A DNA stretch of 64,000 bases from Bacillota bacterium (GTDB lineage Bacteria; Bacillota; Clostridia; Acetivibrionales; DTU013), in contig JAEZYU010000050.1 in assembly GCA_023418915.1 (NCBI GenBank), positions 1 through 64,000 of the forward strand, written 5' to 3'. Below the pieces are notes generated by a model. It was given only the letters and a program-made list of their open reading frames with translations, was not told the origin of the DNA and ran no database searches. This document shows, in pieces, positions 61,360 through 64,000 of this stretch (its first letter is position 1; each line of letters starts with the position of its first letter). The position numbers and the translations under genes were made by a program.

Positions 61360-63111
61360 ATGAAAAAGTTTCTAGTACTCTTTCTAGTCGCTGCACTCGT
61401 ATTGTCAGTGGCTGCGTGTGGAAGCAGCACCGAGGGCGGAACGCCTGACCAGAATCAGGGTCAAGACACTCCTTCTACCGGTGACAGCGGCTCGAAACCA
61501 GCTGATAGCAAGAGCGGAGGACTACCGGCGCTTTCACCTGACAACCCGGTGACGATCAGCACCTGGTTGGTAACCAACCATTCTGCTCCGGCTTCTGACA
61601 ACAAGCTCACGAAACTCCTGAAGGACAGACTTGGTGTTACGCTCACATATGAGATAATCACGCCGGACAACCAGGATCAGAAGACTGGCGTTATGCTCGC
61701 AGGCGGCGAGTATCCTGATCTTGTTGCTGCGACAGACCTGAATGCACGCTTTATTACAGGCGGCGCTCTCATTCCTCTGGATGATTACCTGACAGAGGAC
61801 AAGGCAAGTGCTCTTTTTGAGCATGTAAGGCCTTATTGGAACCGTTTGTCGTATGACGCAGGGGACGGCACAAAGAGACTCTATATTCTTCCGAACTATA
61901 ATCGTTTTTATGGTGAGATCACCGGTGGTATCCACTATGGCGCATCAGGCTTCTGGATTCAGAAGCAGGTGCTTCAGGATGCGGGATATCCGAGTCTTGA
62001 CAATTGGACACTGGACAAATACTTTGGGCTTATAGAAGATTATGTTAAGAAGAATCCTACCATCGACGGACAGCCTACGATCGGATTTGAAATCCTGACA
62101 GCAGCGGGAAGAGAATGGGGTATGACGAACCCGCCGCAGTATCTGGCAGGTCACCCGAATAACGGTGGTGTTGTAGTTGAGAACGAAGTGGCTTCCATAT
62201 TTGCAAATAAGGATATTGCAAAGCAGTATTACCAGTATTTGAATCAGATGAATGCAAAGGGTCTTGTTGACAGAGAATCCTTTACACAAACCCTTGACCA
62301 GTACCTTGCAAAGCTTGCAACCGGTCGTGTATTAGGTATGTATGACCAGCGCTGGAGCTTTGGAAATGCTCAGGACGCTCTTGAAGCAGCAGGTATGGAT
62401 AACCGTACATTCGTATCGACTATGCCTGTTTATGAAGGATGCGAGCCTTATTACGCAGACAGAGATGTTATGAACATCAATCAGGGCTTTGGTGTATCAG
62501 TATCATGCGAGCAGCCTGATGTGGCAGTTTCGTTCCTGAACACGATGCTCAGTGAAGAATGGCAGAAGCTTCTCAGCTGGGGCATCGAGGGCGAAGACTA
62601 TCAGGTGGATGAGAACGGCAGATACTACAGAACTCCTGAACAGCGTGAAGTCCAGAAGGATCTTGTATGGAGATCATCCAACAAGCTCGAAGCGCTCCTC
62701 GATGTACTGCCGAAGCACCAGGGCACTTACTCTGATGGTAATGCATATGGTCCTAATGAGCAGCCGGAAGAGTTCTTCGATACTCTGAGGCAGTATGACA
62801 AGGACTTCCTGAACGCTTATGGAAAGAAGACATGGAAAGACTTCCTCAATATGCCTCCTGACAATCCGATATACTATCCTTGCTGGAATATCACTCTTCC
62901 TGATGGAAGTGATGCGCAGATGGCTAACACCCAGCTGACAGACCTTTCACTCAAATACCTGCCTAGAGCTATCCTTGCAGACCCGAGTGAATTTGAAGGA
63001 ATTTGGGCGGAATATGTATCAGAGATAGAGAAGGTCGACTATTCTGAAGTTGAAAGAGTTATCAATGAAGGTATCCAGGATAGAATCGCAAACTGGGGCG
63101 GCGGTAAATAG
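61360..63111 (+). CDS. Carbohydrate ABC transporter substrate-binding lipoprotein
   Basis: 583 residues from ATG 61360, after AAAGGGGGATTTT; an earlier in-frame ATG is not supported. Lipoprotein signal with lipobox VAAC (Cys20) and a Ser/Gly/Asp-rich linker. A large binding domain follows, with TISTWLVTN and repeated aromatic-rich segments. The LplA/LipO-like type is usual next to YesMN systems for plant or host glycans. The bound sugar is unknown. Confidence 0.93.
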   Translation: MKKFLVLFLVAALVLSVAACGSSTEGGTPDQNQGQDTPSTGDSGSKPADSKSGGLPALSPDNPVTISTWLVTNHSAPASDNKLTKLLKDRLGVTLTYEIITPDNQDQKTGVMLAGGEYPDLVAATDLNARFITGGALIPLDDYLTEDKASALFEHVRPYWNRLSYDAGDGTKRLYILPNYNRFYGEITGGIHYGASGFWIQKQVLQDAGYPSLDNWTLDKYFGLIEDYVKKNPTIDGQPTIGFEILTAAGREWGMTNPPQYLAGHPNNGGVVVENEVASIFANKDIAKQYYQYLNQMNAKGLVDRESFTQTLDQYLAKLATGRVLGMYDQRWSFGNAQDALEAAGMDNRTFVSTMPVYEGCEPYYADRDVMNINQGFGVSVSCEQPDVAVSFLNTMLSEEWQKLLSWGIEGEDYQVDENGRYYRTPEQREVQKDLVWRSSNKLEALLDVLPKHQGTYSDGNAYGPNEQPEEFFDTLRQYDKDFLNAYGKKTWKDFLNMPPDNPIYYPCWNITLPDGSDAQMANTQLTDLSLKYLPRAILADPSEFEGIWAEYVSEIEKVDYSEVERVINEGIQDRIANWGGGK

Positions 63112-63125
63112 TATTCAGTTCCAAG

Positions 63126-63154
63126 AAAAAAGGGGACGCAAGTCCCCTTTTTTT
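63126..63154 (+). terminator. Partial terminator between binding protein and permease
   Basis: AAAAAAGGGGAC, loop GCAA, GTCCCCTTTTTTT: a perfect symmetric terminator. In ABC importers such a site usually lets the binding protein be made in excess over the permeases. Confidence 0.9.
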
Positions 63155-63176
63155 AGATATGGGGGAGGTAACTATC

Positions 63177-64000
63177 ATGAGTAGAGCTCTTGCTTCTACA
63201 ACCAAGAGCAAAGGTTTCTGGAGTACGGTGTTTAGACAGCGTGAATTGGTAATAATGAGCGTACCCATACTTCTTTACAAGATTCTGTTCTCATATGCTC
63301 CAATTACCGGATGGACAATGGCATTCCAGAATTATAAGCCCGCCATCAGGAACGTGTGGGAACAAAAATGGGTAGGGTTTGATAATTTTATCAAACTTTT
63401 TTCAGGCATCAATGGGGAGCGTTTCATAAGAGATATCATCAACACCTTTGGACAAAGCTTTTTTACACTAATTCTGGGGTATGTATGTGCCATTACACTG
63501 GCTTTATTATTGAATGAAATAAGAAATGGCCCATTCAAACGTATTGTTCAGAACGTCAGCTACATGCCGCACTTTCTATCCTGGATCATTGTTGCAGGCA
63601 TGGTATCAATTATGCTGTCAGAACCTGCCAGTGGCGGTATCATCAATGATATACTGATGAGACTGCATTTAGTTAAGGAACCAATAATGTTTTTAGCCGA
63701 ACCGAAGTACTTCTGGGGCATTGTTGCCGGATCGCATCTGTGGAAGGAGCTCGGCTGGAATACGATCATATATTTGGCGGCGATGACGGCCATAAACCCA
63801 TCGTTGTACGAGGCTTCTGTCATGGATGGGGCAAACCGATATCATAAAATGTGGTATATAACACTGCCTGGCATTAAGTCTACAATAGTGGTGCTGCTTA
63901 TTATGAGCATTGGAATGCTCCTGGAAGCAGGCTTTGAGATCCAATACTTCTTGGGTAACGGTCTGGTAGTTGACAGGTCTGAAACCATCGACATTTTTGT
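63177..64000 (+). CDS. Carbohydrate ABC transporter permease, LplB-like (partial)
   Basis: At least 274 residues from ATG 63177, after GGGGGAGGTAACTATC; it runs off the right edge. MalF/LplB-type membrane protein with several hydrophobic helices and the EAA loop EASVMDGANRYHKMWYITLPG that binds the ATPase. A second permease should follow outside the window. Confidence 0.92.
   Translation, partial: MSRALASTTKSKGFWSTVFRQRELVIMSVPILLYKILFSYAPITGWTMAFQNYKPAIRNVWEQKWVGFDNFIKLFSGINGERFIRDIINTFGQSFFTLILGYVCAITLALLLNEIRNGPFKRIVQNVSYMPHFLSWIIVAGMVSIMLSEPASGGIINDILMRLHLVKEPIMFLAEPKYFWGIVAGSHLWKELGWNTIIYLAAMTAINPSLYEASVMDGANRYHKMWYITLPGIKSTIVVLLIMSIGMLLEAGFEIQYFLGNGLVVDRSETIDIF

Noticed and set aside
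1..64000. tRNA genes, transposases and prophage genes
   Set aside because: I looked for tRNA-like TTC-GA loops next to rRNA, for transposase motifs and for phage structural genes and found none I could support by eye; a tRNAscan-type search would settle the tRNA question.

Overview
The window is about 64 kb of chromosome from a Gram-positive, low-to-mid GC member of the Clostridia. The evidence is strong AGGAGG-type ribosome binding sites, frequent TTG and GTG starts, the S10-spc-alpha ribosomal operon running into ecfA and truA, a membrane-anchored LonB protease, Cys-rich (zinc) forms of S14, S4, L24 and L36, a YesM/YesN-type two-component system and an mDAP dehydrogenase. The extended L22 and L17 proteins would fit the Acetivibrio/Ruminiclostridium branch, but I cannot fix the genus from sequence alone.

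Layout. 1-160: end of an rRNA operon (5S rRNA and terminator). 160-1293: repeat-rich spacer. 1294-2587: diaminopimelate dehydrogenase and a small membrane protein. 2690-20690: the S10-spc-alpha supercluster (rpsJ to rplQ, with secY, adk, map, infA and rpoA), probably driven from promoters before rpsJ and rpsM, with several long structured spacers. 20736-30660: ecfA1, then a 2.1 kb interruption (a 14-bp tandem array, a reverse-strand methyltransferase, a repeat array), then ecfA2-ecfT, a eukaryotic-type hexokinase, truA, a CNNM/CBS protein and rplM-rpsI. The normally compact ecfA1-ecfA2-ecfT-truA-rplM-rpsI order is spread out here.

31429-37320: an amidohydrolase with tsaE-tsaB-rimI (tRNA t6A synthesis and protein acetylation), a convergent DUF192 gene, and an ECF sigma/anti-sigma/bactofilin-like envelope module. 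37347-42261: a compact cluster of DUF5320, a DUF134 regulator, a flavin reductase, two NifX/NifB-like (COG1433) proteins and two MinD-type ATPases with ferredoxin inserts. It resembles the 'orange protein' (ORP) metal-cluster system, and two of its promoters share the same inverted-repeat operator. This is the most interesting functional block in the window.

42433-53275: a Crh-like HPr paralogue, uvrC, a metallophosphoesterase, tig-clpP-clpX-lonB (protein folding and turnover), uppP and tsaD. 53276-53619 is a non-coding spacer with DnaA-box-like sites. 53620-56469: a lytic transglycosylase, a Cys-rich protein, a DUF402 protein and a PHP phosphoesterase. 56599-64000: two YesN-like regulators around a YesM-like kinase, next to a lipoprotein and permease of a carbohydrate ABC importer that runs off the window end.

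Two dispersed non-coding repeat types stand out. One is a MITE-like family with TTATAACGAGG/GATGCGTTATAA ends, with several copies. The other is arrays of GAACTGTCCC-type units. No transposase, tRNA or CRISPR array was recognised.
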